Below are positions 1 through 5,111 of a DNA stretch of 6,821 nucleotides, one piece after another. The translations under genes and the position numbers were made by a program. The notes beneath the pieces are model-generated. The model was given only the letters and a program-made list of their open reading frames with translations. It searched no databases and was not told the DNA's origin. How positions within the stretch are numbered: position 1 is the stretch's first letter; every line of letters begins with the position of its first letter. Source of the DNA: Thermoplasmata archaeon (GTDB lineage: Archaea; Thermoplasmatota; Thermoplasmata; Thermoplasmatales; GCA-001856825); contig JAJYRY010000052.1 of NCBI GenBank assembly GCA_021793855.1, positions 1 through 6,821 on the forward strand. The letters run 5' to 3'.

Positions 1-317
1 CCGTTTAGGAGCCTGTTTATGCACTCGAGGGCGTTCGATGAATCGACCTCAGAAAGGAATGCGAGGCTGCTCACGTTTATGGGGAGTAATGGAAGTTTTG
101 TTTTCTGCAGCGTCCAAAGGGCTGCCCCATCGCCTCCGACAGTTACCAGAGCGTCTGCGTGGATCTTCTCCACCCGCTCCCCATCCATCTTCATCTCCTT
201 GGCTGTCCCAGATTCCAGCACATAATCGTGTCCCCTTTCTTTGAGGAAATCGATAAGGAACTTGATGAGTTCTTGACATCTAGGGCACTCAGGTTTCGAT
301 ACAAAACCTATCTTCAC
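1..317 (-). CDS. nadK: NAD kinase (ATP-NAD kinase family), N-terminal part, runs off the left edge
   Basis: Cytoplasmic enzyme family that phosphorylates NAD to NADP. Read leftwards from a GTG at 315-317, the frame stays open to the window edge (105 codons). It opens with MKIGFVSKP, a typical NAD-kinase first strand. At residues 58-64 comes VTVGGDG, the diagnostic GGDG motif of the NAD kinase/diacylglycerol kinase superfamily, then PLLPINVSSLAFLSEVD (about 76-92), which aligns with the usual GxNxGxLGFL segment. GTG is the only plausible start: an in-frame TGA lies six codons upstream (333-335) with no ATG between. A G-run at 326-331 lies 8 nt upstream and could weakly act as ribosome binding site. 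Oddities: GGDGA instead of GGDGT, loss of the family's usual glycines in the second motif, and a CPRC pair at residues 11-14. The C-terminal domain is outside the window. The family call is fairly safe; activity is less certain because of the substitutions. Confidence 0.8.
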   Translation of the reverse strand, partial: MKIGFVSKPECPRCQELIKFLIDFLKERGHDYVLESGTAKEMKMDGERVEKIHADALVTVGGDGAALWTLQKTKLPLLPINVSSLAFLSEVDSSNALECINRLLN

Positions 318-345
318 GCACGATGCCCCCCATCACCCAGAAAAG

Positions 346-356
346 CCACTTTAAGG
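346..356 (-). promoter_or_regulatory. Candidate TATA box for the NAD kinase gene
   Basis: On the minus strand this reads CCTTAAAGTGG. Its centre is about 35 nt upstream of the GTG start, so transcription would begin near 326 with a leader of roughly 9 nt. The same TTAAAG core lies upstream of the HPS/RraA gene. A better consensus box at 392-399 is an alternative that would give a leader of about 50 nt. Confidence 0.4.
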
Positions 357-391
357 AAGCTATTCATTGTTGTCTAGGAAGTATTATCCCG

Positions 392-399
392 TATTTAAA
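392..399. promoter_or_regulatory. TATTTAAA / TTTAAATA box between two divergent genes
   Basis: Reads TATTTAAA on the plus strand and TTTAAATA on the minus strand, the latter a full archaeal TATA consensus. On the minus strand it would start the NAD kinase mRNA near 369. On the plus strand it would start the GT-C mRNA near 422 with a leader of about 46 nt. Both genes also have a nearer candidate box, so its role is undecided. Confidence 0.4.
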
Positions 400-436
400 A
401 ATGAAGAATCATTCAATTCGACCAACCCACAATAAA

Positions 437-444
437 GTTAAATT
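437..444 (+). promoter_or_regulatory. Candidate TATA box for the GT-C membrane protein
   Basis: GTTAAATT is centred about 27 nt upstream of the ATG at 468. Archaeal TATA boxes are centred near -26/-27, so the mRNA would start at or next to the ATG (leaderless). No Shine-Dalgarno sequence is visible before this ATG, which fits. Confidence 0.45.
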
Positions 445-467
445 TTCAATAGTTTTCAAGAAAGTGC

Positions 468-2549
468 ATGAAGTTGGGGAAAAGAGAGATCGCGATTATA
501 TCCGCGATAATCATTACGGGGGTAGCCATAAGGATATTCCCCAACGTGCTGAATTATGCGTGGGGCAATGACTACGGCATCTATTACTACCTCAGCCAGG
601 CGTTCCTTAGCAACAAGGCGCTCGCATATCCGCCCAATTCTCCGTGGGGGACGGATGGCTACCAGTATTTCCCCGTTACTTTCTTGATTGTAGACACCGT
701 CCATTATCTGACCGGTGTTCCTGTTTCAATAGCTCTAGATTATTCCATCCCTTTCTTGGGCGGGTTGACACCGTTCCTGATATACCTTATTTCGAGGCAG
801 GTAGGCTTCGACAGAAACATATCAGCGGTTGCGGGGTTCCTGCTTGTTGTAAGTCCAATCCAGCTTTACCAGACCTCCCAGCCCAATTATCTTACAACGG
901 GGCACTTCTTCCTCCTCCTTTCAATTTACTTCTTCCTTGCATACCATAAGAATCACAATTATGCGATACCGATGGGTATTTCTATCGTCCTCCTTGTGCT
1001 CTCTCACCAACTTTCGACTTACTTTTTCCTTATCTCACTGGTGGGAATGGTGTTCGCAGTTAATCTGCTCGGCACAAAGTGGAGACAAAATCTATTTTCA
1101 GACCTGTTAATCATTGAGCTTTCCGGGACACTGATGATGGCATACCTGCTCCTTAGAGTTCCGAACATGGTCTCATTCTTTTCCAAGGCTGCCTATGGAT
1201 TGGGATATGGTGCGGTGATCGCTGTATTCTATGCTATGGTACTTGCTATGTATCTTATACTCAGGAATTCGAACTCCATAAAAATCAAGGATGTTGTCGT
1301 TAAGATAATAGAAAAACTGAAGTTGCAGATTGAGCCCAAGAGAGACCTGTTGCTTGTGATTCTTTCCGCATTCATACTCGTAGCAATGTTTGTGGTATTG
1401 AGCTTGACTGGATTTGTTCCACGTTACATTTCGTATGGTGCTTTGGTAGTATCACTACCTTTCATAATTTTTATCTCTGTATCTGTGGTGGGAGTGAAGT
1501 ACTTCCTCATAGAGAACAACATCGCAGAGGTGTTTGGCTGGACGCTCGCAATAATACTTTCCCTGTTCTACAGCTTCGTTTCGAAGAATACCGTGCTGAT
1601 TCCAGCGAGGAGTCTCGAATATCTTTCCGAACCGTTCTGCATCGTTTCCGCCTATGTTCTTGTCAAGTGGTACCAATATTTCAGCTCCCACAAGAAGGGG
1701 AAAGGAGTGAGGATAAAGCAGGTGTATGGTACAACCCCGCCAATCACCGCTCCCATAGCCATAAATACTGCTGCGGGAGTGACAATGGTTACGGTGCCCC
1801 GGCACGTTATTTCGACCAGTGCCAGACACGTGACCTATTCCGTGAGGCGACCTGTGGAGAACATCATTGTGATTGCTGCCGTTTCTCTCGTCCTTCTGAT
1901 GGGTGTTGCGAGCTATCCGATGGTCTCAGATTTCGTCCCTTCCCACACCGAAGCGATTACGATCCAAGACAATTCTACCATTTCCTATCTGACTCAGATC
2001 GGTAACACGAATCTGTCCGTTGCAACTGACCACCAGATAGGGATTCTGCTATATTCTTACGGATTCAATTCACCGTTCAACAATCTTTCGTCAATATGGA
2101 ATTCAACCAGCTGGCAAGGTGCTATAAACGACCTCACCGGACAAAATGGGACTTACCCCCCAGTAGGGTACATCTTCCTCAACAGCTACATGCTGAGGTA
2201 TGGCGTATGGGGTTTCAATAGCTCCCTGAATCCTAACCAGGCACCGATAATGGTCAACGGATCCGCTTTCACCAAATTTTTCAAGAAGCCATTCGATCTG
2301 GTGTATGAAAACAGCTCCACCGAGGCGAACAGCACGAGTTATCTGTTCGAAGTAAACTGGACATATCTTGGCAACAGAGGCTACAACCTTACTTACTACG
2401 AAGGACTCTACAAGAACAGCACTACGACGCCGTCGTTCATCCAACTTTCTCCCACTTCTCTAGCTTCTGGACTGACGAAAGGGTACTCCCTCTCTTTATT
2501 TCTTCTCTCAACCTGTTCTCCCTCTCCGCAACGTCTACGGCCCTATTAG
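468..2549 (+). CDS. Polytopic membrane protein, GT-C-type glycosyltransferase candidate with sequon-rich ectodomain
   Basis: A 693-residue protein. Residues 1-405 contain about twelve hydrophobic segments (for example 8-24, 93-110, 119-135, 142-159, 164-181, 183-201, 246-265, 294-313, 322-347, 354-373). The loop after the first segment has GNDYGIYYY (33-41) and PPNSPWGTDGYQYFP (55-69). Acidic residues in a first extracytosolic loop are typical of GT-C glycosyltransferases using lipid-phosphate sugars, with D35 and D63 as candidates here. PARSLEYLSEPF (379-390) recalls conserved late loops of archaeal members. A basic, Thr/Val-rich stretch (406-463), probably cytosolic, precedes a last membrane segment (464-481). 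The ectodomain (about 482-656) holds twelve N-X-S/T sequons between N502 and N650. No WWDYG motif is present, so it is not a standard AglB/STT3 oligosaccharyltransferase. The last 37 residues are encoded antisense to the neighbouring HPS/RraA gene. Donor, acceptor and product are unknown; a non-enzymatic membrane protein is possible. Confidence 0.6.
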   Translation: MKLGKREIAIISAIIITGVAIRIFPNVLNYAWGNDYGIYYYLSQAFLSNKALAYPPNSPWGTDGYQYFPVTFLIVDTVHYLTGVPVSIALDYSIPFLGGLTPFLIYLISRQVGFDRNISAVAGFLLVVSPIQLYQTSQPNYLTTGHFFLLLSIYFFLAYHKNHNYAIPMGISIVLLVLSHQLSTYFFLISLVGMVFAVNLLGTKWRQNLFSDLLIIELSGTLMMAYLLLRVPNMVSFFSKAAYGLGYGAVIAVFYAMVLAMYLILRNSNSIKIKDVVVKIIEKLKLQIEPKRDLLLVILSAFILVAMFVVLSLTGFVPRYISYGALVVSLPFIIFISVSVVGVKYFLIENNIAEVFGWTLAIILSLFYSFVSKNTVLIPARSLEYLSEPFCIVSAYVLVKWYQYFSSHKKGKGVRIKQVYGTTPPITAPIAINTAAGVTMVTVPRHVISTSARHVTYSVRRPVENIIVIAAVSLVLLMGVASYPMVSDFVPSHTEAITIQDNSTISYLTQIGNTNLSVATDHQIGILLYSYGFNSPFNNLSSIWNSTSWQGAINDLTGQNGTYPPVGYIFLNSYMLRYGVWGFNSSLNPNQAPIMVNGSAFTKFFKKPFDLVYENSSTEANSTSYLFEVNWTYLGNRGYNLTYYEGLYKNSTTTPSFIQLSPTSLASGLTKGYSLSLFLLSTCSPSPQRLRPY
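2424..2436. repeat. 13-bp palindrome abutting the HPS/RraA stop codon
   Basis: ACGACGCCGTCGT is a perfect inverted repeat (6-bp arms, 1-nt centre, or 5-bp arms with a GCC loop). It begins at the base immediately after the HPS/RraA stop codon (TGA on the minus strand, 2439-2437). It also lies inside codons of the convergent membrane protein gene. It could form a short hairpin at the 3' end of the HPS/RraA mRNA, but no T-tract follows it. Confidence 0.5.
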
Positions 2550-3729
2550 CGATCTCCTGTGCTTCTTCTTCGGGTATTACCACTACCCCGGAATAATCTG
2601 CAATGATGTAATCTCCAGTTCTGACCTTTCTTCCCGCTATCTCTATCTCGCTTCCTATCTCCCCAAACCCCTTTGGATCCCCGGCATTGGATGAAACGTA
2701 CTTTGAAAAAGCTGGGAATGGAATCTTCATTATGCTGTCCAGATCCCTGATTGCCCCCCAGATGACCACGCCCTTTATCTTCTTGGTGACGCAGCTCCAG
2801 GATGCAAGTTCTCCCCAAACAGCGTCCTCTCCCCCATCTGCATCTATCACGATGATATCACCCTCCTTCGCGTGGTCAATCGCCTCAACTGGTTTCGCCC
2901 AGTCTCCGTTGACAGTCTTTACGGTCAAAGCTCTGCCAACGATTCTCGTGCCTTGCGGACTCCTCGATACTATTCCGTGAATAGCCCCTCCCCTGTGCAT
3001 TGCGTCCGAAACATTGGAGGAAGACACCTTGGAGAGCGCCTCTACTATCTCGTCCTTTGAATACTTCCTGTACATGTCTCCATATTCTGCAACGCCGGTC
3101 GCAATGACCTTTTTTATTGCTGCCGTCTCCTCAGTTACGTTCGGTGCCTTGGTAATAGCTCCGCCCACAATTATGATCGAGGCACCTCTCTTGATAACGT
3201 CTGGGATGGACTGCTTGTTCAATCCCCCTGCAACCGCAATAGGAATCTTGGTTGCTGATACTACCCTCTCAAGAACTTTTAATGGGTTCTTCCCGATCAT
3301 CTGCATGTCTATTCCCACGTGTTCGCAGAAGTATTTCACTCCCAATTTTTCCAGTTGTTTCACTCTCTCCTCCACGTTTTCCACCTGGAGGAGGTCAATC
3401 ATTATCTCCGCCCCGTACTTCTTGCCGGCCTTCACTGCCTCAGTTATAGTCGGGTCGTCACTTATACCGAGGATTGTGACTATCTGGGCGCCACTCTTTG
3501 CCGCGATCTCTGTCTCAAATCCTCCGACATCTGCAGTCTTCATATCTGCCACGACTACCTTGTTGGGAAAATTACGCTTTATCTCTCTTATGGCCTGCAA
3601 TCCCTCACTCTTGATGAGGGGGGTCCCAACCTCTATCCAGTCGGCTCCGCCTTCAACGGCCTCCTTTGCAACCTGAAGTGCCCTACTCAGGTTCTCGAAA
3701 TCCAAGGCTACCTGTAAAACGGGTTCCAT
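2437..3729 (-). CDS. Bifunctional 3-hexulose-6-phosphate synthase / RraA-like protein
   Basis: A 430-residue cytoplasmic two-domain fusion. Residues 1 to about 212 form an HPS domain of the OMP-decarboxylase superfamily: VALDF near the start, the hallmark DxKxxD at 62-67 (ADMKTADVGG), CEHVGID (135-141) and the phosphate-binding VAGGL (166-170) and IIVGGAI (186-192). HPS interconverts ribulose-5-phosphate plus formaldehyde with D-arabino-3-hexulose-6-phosphate. In archaea lacking the oxidative pentose-phosphate pathway the reverse direction supplies ribulose-5-phosphate. Residues about 222-430 form an RraA-like domain: SSNVSDAMHRGG, the VWGELAS segment (304-310) and GAIRD (325-329), whose Arg-Asp pair is the metal/substrate site in RraA-fold aldolases. 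This domain order is a known archaeal fusion; the job of the RraA half is unsettled. The ATG at 3729 has GGAG 4 nt upstream. The partner isomerase (PHI) is not in the window. The 3' end overlaps the convergent membrane protein gene by 113 bp. Confidence 0.9.
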   Translation of the reverse strand: MEPVLQVALDFENLSRALQVAKEAVEGGADWIEVGTPLIKSEGLQAIREIKRNFPNKVVVADMKTADVGGFETEIAAKSGAQIVTILGISDDPTITEAVKAGKKYGAEIMIDLLQVENVEERVKQLEKLGVKYFCEHVGIDMQMIGKNPLKVLERVVSATKIPIAVAGGLNKQSIPDVIKRGASIIIVGGAITKAPNVTEETAAIKKVIATGVAEYGDMYRKYSKDEIVEALSKVSSSNVSDAMHRGGAIHGIVSRSPQGTRIVGRALTVKTVNGDWAKPVEAIDHAKEGDIIVIDADGGEDAVWGELASWSCVTKKIKGVVIWGAIRDLDSIMKIPFPAFSKYVSSNAGDPKGFGEIGSEIEIAGRKVRTGDYIIADYSGVVVIPEEEAQEIANRAVDVAERENRLREEIKRGSTLSSVQKLEKWEKVG

Positions 3730-3733
3730 TAGT

Positions 3734-3737
3734 CTCC
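3734..3737 (-). promoter_or_regulatory. Ribosome binding site of HPS/RraA
   Basis: GGAG on the minus strand, 4 nt before the ATG at 3729-3727. It supports that start over the out-of-frame ATG ten bases upstream. Confidence 0.5.
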
Positions 3738-3758
3738 ATCTAAAATCTAAAATGACTA

Positions 3759-3766
3759 CTTTAATG
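3759..3766 (-). promoter_or_regulatory. Candidate TATA box for HPS/RraA
   Basis: Reads CATTAAAG on the minus strand. The TTAAAG core is centred near 3762, which predicts a start near 3735 and a leader of only about 6 nt. The TTAAAG core is shared with the candidate NAD kinase promoter. Confidence 0.35.
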
Positions 3767-3908
3767 TATCAGGAAGGAACATTATTTCCATTAATTGCGT
3801 TTACGTCAGGAAAGTCTGGCCTTAATGACAGATATATGAGGTGATGAGAAACGTTATTAGCATTTTATTCGAATTTTGTATTAATTTTTGAAAATTGTAC
3901 CAATAATT
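3767..3908. other. AT-rich divergent intergenic region, no gene seen
   Basis: This is the central part of the 207-bp gap between the divergent HPS/RraA and glycoprotein genes. I see no tRNA, convincing C/D-box sRNA or long repeat. A 30-codon open frame (3752-3844, plus) crosses the HPS/RraA promoter without a good start signal and is not called. Only the flanking TATA-like boxes are supportable. Confidence 0.5.
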
Positions 3909-3918
3909 AGTTTAAATA
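3909..3918 (+). promoter_or_regulatory. TATA box of the sequon-rich glycoprotein gene
   Basis: AGTTTAAATA matches the archaeal TATA consensus and is preceded by an A-rich element. It is centred about 22-25 nt upstream of the ATG at 3937, so the mRNA should start at or within a few bases of the ATG. There is no Shine-Dalgarno sequence in front of it, again consistent with a leaderless mRNA. Confidence 0.6.
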
Positions 3919-3936
3919 AGTACGAGTCAAAAGGAC

Positions 3937-4998
3937 ATGAGGTATTTGATTGTACTGATGTTGGCAGTGGTCATTAGCATGATGACTGTGCCTCTAGGGT
4001 CTGCCACAACCATGCACGCGACTATAGACACACAGACGGATGTCGCAAACGTGAACACGACCAGCAACTACGTGCTCTACTACACCTACCCTGCAGGGAG
4101 CAATGCTTCGAACCAGCTCAACGGTACAGCAATGTGGCTAAACGCAACTTCCTATGTGAATGCAACGACAAGGCAGGAAATACAGCAGGACATGAACCAG
4201 GTAGAGATCAACGGTAACACTTCAGCTGGTGGCGTAAATGCTACTGGGACTTCCAGCACAAACAGGACTGTAATTCATGTCATAAATGCGACCATTTCTT
4301 ACCACGTGCATGCATTCGCAAACCAGACAAACCTCACCGTCTACAGGAACATGACATTTCATCTGACTGCTACAAATATTACGAAGAAGACGGGAGGGAA
4401 TTCAACGGTAATAGACATGTCATGGAGAGCATTTGGTGTTCAGGGGAAACTGGAAAGCACATTCCATGGGAATCTAGCGGTGAAAATGCCATTCGTGAAC
4501 TTAAGTGTGAATGAAAGCATCACCAGCAATATTGACGTCAACGAACTTGGTGATCTGAGTCTGGGGCTTGGAAGCGGAAACTCGGGTTCGCTTGATCTCA
4601 GCGGGCTATTCGAACAGATAGGATTCAACGGCGATATTGCATCCTATAATACGGTAAATTTCCATGTATTTAGCAAACCATTGACCAGCTGGGTTAGAGT
4701 TTACGACAGCAGTGCGAATACAACAACTTTCTACTACAATGCCACGACCAACTATACTATAAACTCCACGATAAACGAAAATGGAAGCATATACACCCTG
4801 AAGCTCAGAATTGATCCTAATGCTGCCATGACGACGAACGGTGACGCAGAGGTAACGTCGGCGAATGATCTTGCCATTGTTTCTGCCTCAAATCAGGGGC
4901 TTTCCACAACTTACATAATTGGCATCGTAGTGGTAGCAGTCGTGCTGATAGGTGGCATTTCAGGTTACGTCATTAGCAGAAACACAAAGAAGAAGTAG
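3937..4998 (+). CDS. Secreted, C-terminally membrane-anchored protein dense in N-glycosylation sequons
   Basis: I do not recognise a named family. The 353-residue protein has a signal peptide (1 to about 23, MRYLIVLMLAVV core ending GSA), a large extracytoplasmic part, one C-terminal membrane helix (about 325-347, IIGIVVVAVVLIGG) and a short basic tail ending SRNTKKK. This is type I topology with almost the whole chain outside the cell. I count 21 N-X-S/T sequons: fourteen between N40 and N155, two at N188 and N192, and five between N261 and N282. No cysteine is present. Residues 203-226 form a Gly/Ser/Leu patch (ELGDLSLGLGSGNSGSLDL) that interrupts the Thr/Asn-rich sequence and lacks sequons. 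Its own leaderless promoter and downstream T-tract suggest a monocistronic unit. A structural glycocalyx or surface-protection role is an inference from composition; a ligand-binding or adhesin role cannot be excluded. Confidence 0.75.
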   Translation: MRYLIVLMLAVVISMMTVPLGSATTMHATIDTQTDVANVNTTSNYVLYYTYPAGSNASNQLNGTAMWLNATSYVNATTRQEIQQDMNQVEINGNTSAGGVNATGTSSTNRTVIHVINATISYHVHAFANQTNLTVYRNMTFHLTATNITKKTGGNSTVIDMSWRAFGVQGKLESTFHGNLAVKMPFVNLSVNESITSNIDVNELGDLSLGLGSGNSGSLDLSGLFEQIGFNGDIASYNTVNFHVFSKPLTSWVRVYDSSANTTTFYYNATTNYTINSTINENGSIYTLKLRIDPNAAMTTNGDAEVTSANDLAIVSASNQGLSTTYIIGIVVVAVVLIGGISGYVISRNTKKK

Positions 4999-5000
4999 AA

Positions 5001-5027
5001 TTTTTTCTTTTATTTTTCTTAATTTTC
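5001..5027 (+). terminator. T-rich archaeal terminator after the glycoprotein gene
   Basis: Starting two bases after the stop codon, the coding strand carries consecutive runs of T (6, 3, 5, 2 and 4) separated by single C or short A interruptions. Archaeal RNA polymerase terminates on U-tracts without needing a hairpin, so this fits an intrinsic terminator. Confidence 0.75.
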
Positions 5028-5068
5028 TCCCCAAAGACTGATCTTTATATCGACTTCTGGGAAAATCG

Positions 5069-5074
5069 TATATA
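5069..5074 (+). promoter_or_regulatory. TATA box upstream of the mini-ORF and TTG-start gene
   Basis: TATATA with a purine-rich BRE-like GAAAA just upstream (5061-5065). The centre is 25-26 nt upstream of the ATG at 5097, so the mRNA should begin on that ATG. A second TTTATAT box at 5044-5050 would give an earlier start near 5073. Confidence 0.55.
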
Positions 5075-5096
5075 GTGAAGTAACAGTTATTGCCTA

Positions 5097-5111
5097 ATGA
5101 GGAGAGTCTAA
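5097..5111 (+). other. Four-codon in-frame mini-ORF (MRRV, TAA) just before the TTG start
   Basis: ATG-AGG-AGA-GTC-TAA is in the same frame as the 227-residue protein and ends on the base before its TTG start. It sits at the predicted transcription start. Either it is a tiny leader peptide after which ribosomes reinitiate, or it is the remains of an original N-terminus cut by a nonsense codon, or the ATG is incidental. Confidence 0.4.
5101..5106 (+). promoter_or_regulatory. Ribosome binding site that decides the TTG start
   Basis: GGAGAG lies 5 nt before the TTG at 5112 and inside the mini-ORF. It is the clearest Shine-Dalgarno sequence in front of any plus-strand gene here, and supports real initiation at TTG. 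Confidence 0.55.

Noticed and set aside
33..290. Several short frames on both strands near the left edge (for example 49-279 minus)
   Set aside because: They are in other frames of the NAD kinase coding sequence, whose GGDG motif identifies the true frame.
1455..1829. A 124-codon minus-strand frame within the GT-C gene, with another at 2103-2444
   Set aside because: Both are antisense to transmembrane or ectodomain coding sequence, with no family resemblance and no start signals.
468..2436. Identification of the membrane protein as the AglB/STT3 oligosaccharyltransferase, suggested by DYG in GNDYGIYY
   Set aside because: In STT3/AglB the WWDYG motif is in the C-terminal ectodomain, whereas this DYG is in the first loop and no WWDYG occurs later.
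3014..3676. A 220-codon open frame on the plus strand inside HPS/RraA
   Set aside because: It is fully antisense to a confidently identified enzyme, has no promoter or ribosome binding site, and its Ser/Pro/Ile-rich translation is what antisense of such a gene gives.
3752..3844. A 30-codon plus-strand ORF (MTTLMYQEG...) in the divergent intergenic region
   Set aside because: There is no ribosome binding site or properly spaced TATA box. It covers the HPS/RraA promoter, and a 30-codon frame is expected by chance.
3841..3900. GTGATGA at 3841 resembling a C box of a C/D-box sRNA, tempting because nop5 is in the window
   Set aside because: No CTGA D box lies within a usable distance and no terminal stem flanks it, so it does not form a C/D sRNA.
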